From the NCBI GenBank assembly GCA_024811115.1, contig JAKOGH010001110.1:179383-243382 (forward strand): a DNA stretch of 64,000 nt, read 5' to 3'. Shown here one piece after another: positions 62,923-64,000 of the stretch; within the stretch, counting starts at the first letter, position 1, and every line of letters starts with the position of its first letter. Position numbers and translations under genes: made by a program. The DNA comes from Terana coerulea (taxonomy: Eukaryota; Basidiomycota; Agaricomycetes; Polyporales; Phanerochaetaceae). A model generated the notes under the pieces. It ran no database searches and had not been told where the DNA came from. It saw only the letters and a program-made list of their open reading frames with translations.

Positions 62923-63079
62923 AATAAGCAGAAAATAGTACTTTAAATGCTTTTTTCATTTACTTATAATGCCAGCCTTCTATTTGAGTGGCTTGCATTA
63001 ATATAAAAAGCACTCACAACACTTACAGCCCTATCCAGCAACATGTCTGGCATTTGCATGCAGACCCCTGCCAGACAAA

Positions 63080-63130
63080 GGTTAACTTTTCTCAACCCTT
63101 ACCCTTACTCTCTGTACCCTTACCCTTAAC
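63080..63130. repeat. second CCCTTA-rich tract
   Basis: Four CCCTTA units occur in two pairs (AACCCTTACCCTTACTC and ACCCTTACCCTTAACC) about 260 bp from the palindromic insert with the same hexamer. The order of bases differs from the fungal telomere repeat CCCTAA. Confidence 0.5.
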
Positions 63131-64000
63131 CTCAGGAGAGTTTTCAAACCCCTGCCTATCACTAAATATAAAGGAAGTTCACTTCAACTAAGAGTTTATG
63201 CACAAGCTTCAAAGCTTCCATTTCTCATCTGTAAGCTTGTAGTCAAGGTATTTCTTGCCCTTCAAGTTCAAGACCTTGGGCTGCTATCAGCAAGTAAAAC
63301 AAACTTGTTGATAGCTTAAAACTATATGAGATGATGCATATAAGCCTGAACAGAAATCTACTGCTTTATTTCTAATTGCTCTGTCAAGCAAATCATACAT
63401 TGAGCCCTATCGAGTTTGAATCCACTTAATAAGTTGAAATGGCATAAGCTTTTTCCTCAATGCAGAGGTCACAAAAGTAGTCTATAGCTTGAAGAGATGC
63501 TCGAACCTATGGCAATGTTCAATCTATATGCAATGAGGCTGAGGACTATCCGGCATACCTGGTTGATAAATGCCAGCAGCTTTCCAAAGACATCACCAGT
63601 ATCAAACTCAACATGATCATCAATTTCTTCAGCCTCAGCAGAGTTTTCCAACCATTTATCATTCTTATCATCCAACTCCTCCTCAACTTCCTCACTGTTC
63701 TTTGCCTACTTTTGCTTCTGAGACAACAGTGAAGTTAGGCAAATACTCTTAGTGAATGACTTTGCAGTGAAGTGCAAGATGTGCTTTATGCACTATCCAC
63801 ATTGCTAGTGAGCATTCCATAGGTGACCATTAGCAAGGTTATGCAAAATGGACTGCAAGACCTACATACACTTGTCATTGTTAGTAGCATTGTCAGATGT
63901 TGCTCTGTCTAATTTTCTTCCCCGTAAGCCATAATGGTCAATAATATGCAACAGAGCATTTGCAGTGTTGGCTCCACTGTGCATACCTTTGAAGCCTGTG

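Larger units (their letters stand above)
61511..64000 (-). pseudogene. hAT-family transposase remnant (partial, runs off right edge)
   Basis: The C-terminal hATC dimerisation domain is clear: YPFRLAHDYLAIQGSAVASE then RAFSSGGKTGTLLCNRLKPE then TFEALQILKDG (about 61725-61560), ending FHTKDL at 61511. Further right on the same strand are SYKLKYTKHYWDDAHNKSG (about 62500-62440) and, at 63980-63865, GANTANALLHIIDHYGLRGR with LDRATSDNATNNDKC. The last matches the catalytic-domain region of hAT transposases, in which DNAxNN follows a conserved Asp. Stops and frame changes separate the pieces, and a 110-bp palindromic insert lies at 62813-62922, so it looks inactive. The N-terminal zinc-finger region is outside the window. 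Confidence 0.8.

Noticed and set aside
62840..63130. Telomere-like repeats
   Set aside because: The hexamer is CCCTTA, not CCCTAA, and it sits inside a palindrome within a transposon remnant, not at a chromosome end.

Overview
The window is from a filamentous basidiomycete, most likely an Agaricomycete. Genes are dense, lie on both strands, and are broken by many short introns of about 45-60 nt with GT...AG ends. Recognisable fungal genes include CHS4/SKT5, JHD1/KDM2, a PIG-X/GPI1 pair and a YSA1-type Nudix enzyme. The repeats are a chromodomain Ty3/gypsy element and hAT elements.

Layout. 1-4141: two adjacent minus-strand genes with the alpha-helical N-terminal module seen in MLKL-like signalling proteins; the second carries a degenerate protein kinase domain. 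4514-6128: ING-family PHD chromatin reader. 6843-9098: cytochrome P450 whose frame is broken several times. 9851-16329: NUF2 and a RecQ helicase, head to head. 16538-20570: multi-membrane aromatic-acid-exporter-like protein. 21045-23389: 6-phosphofructo-2-kinase/fructose-2,6-bisphosphatase. 23580-27734: PIG-X, a Rho GTPase and GPI1/PIG-Q; the two flanking genes both act in GPI-anchor synthesis. 28103-29475: GAL7. 29711-30383: an intact-looking 673-bp non-autonomous hAT-type element. 30457-32681: DDX41-type DEAD-box helicase. 32814-34452: LARGE/GT8-like glycosyltransferase. 34998-36895: polynucleotide kinase 3'-phosphatase. 36930-37734: PITH-domain protein. 37895-40314: CHS4/SKT5 chitin synthase activator. 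40599-43066: JmjC+PHD histone demethylase. 43382-45016: phosphoglycerate kinase. 45241-46161: RG-rich coiled-coil protein. 47436-50012: SDA1. 50172-51121: ADP-sugar Nudix hydrolase. 51499-53106: Sae2/Ctp1/CtIP. From 53547 to the right edge the DNA is repetitive: a decayed LTR retrotransposon (53547-61140) followed by a decayed hAT transposase.

Most genes are unrelated housekeeping genes. Loose themes are DNA repair (RecQ, PNKP, Sae2/CtIP), cell-wall and GPI biology (PIG-X, GPI1, CHS4, Rho) and sugar metabolism (PFKFB, PGK, GAL7). No operon-like or secondary-metabolite cluster is apparent.

Two cross-cutting observations matter most to a user. First, several conserved genes, including the essential PGK, show one-base frame shifts, often at short homopolymers; this points to residual assembly indels, so broken frames should not be read as pseudogenes without checking. 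Second, the LTR element has decayed mainly by C:G to T:A transitions. The nearest thing to an undescribed system is the MLKL-like gene pair at the left edge. All gene models are by eye; splice sites are given where they could be worked out, and the rest should be taken as approximate.
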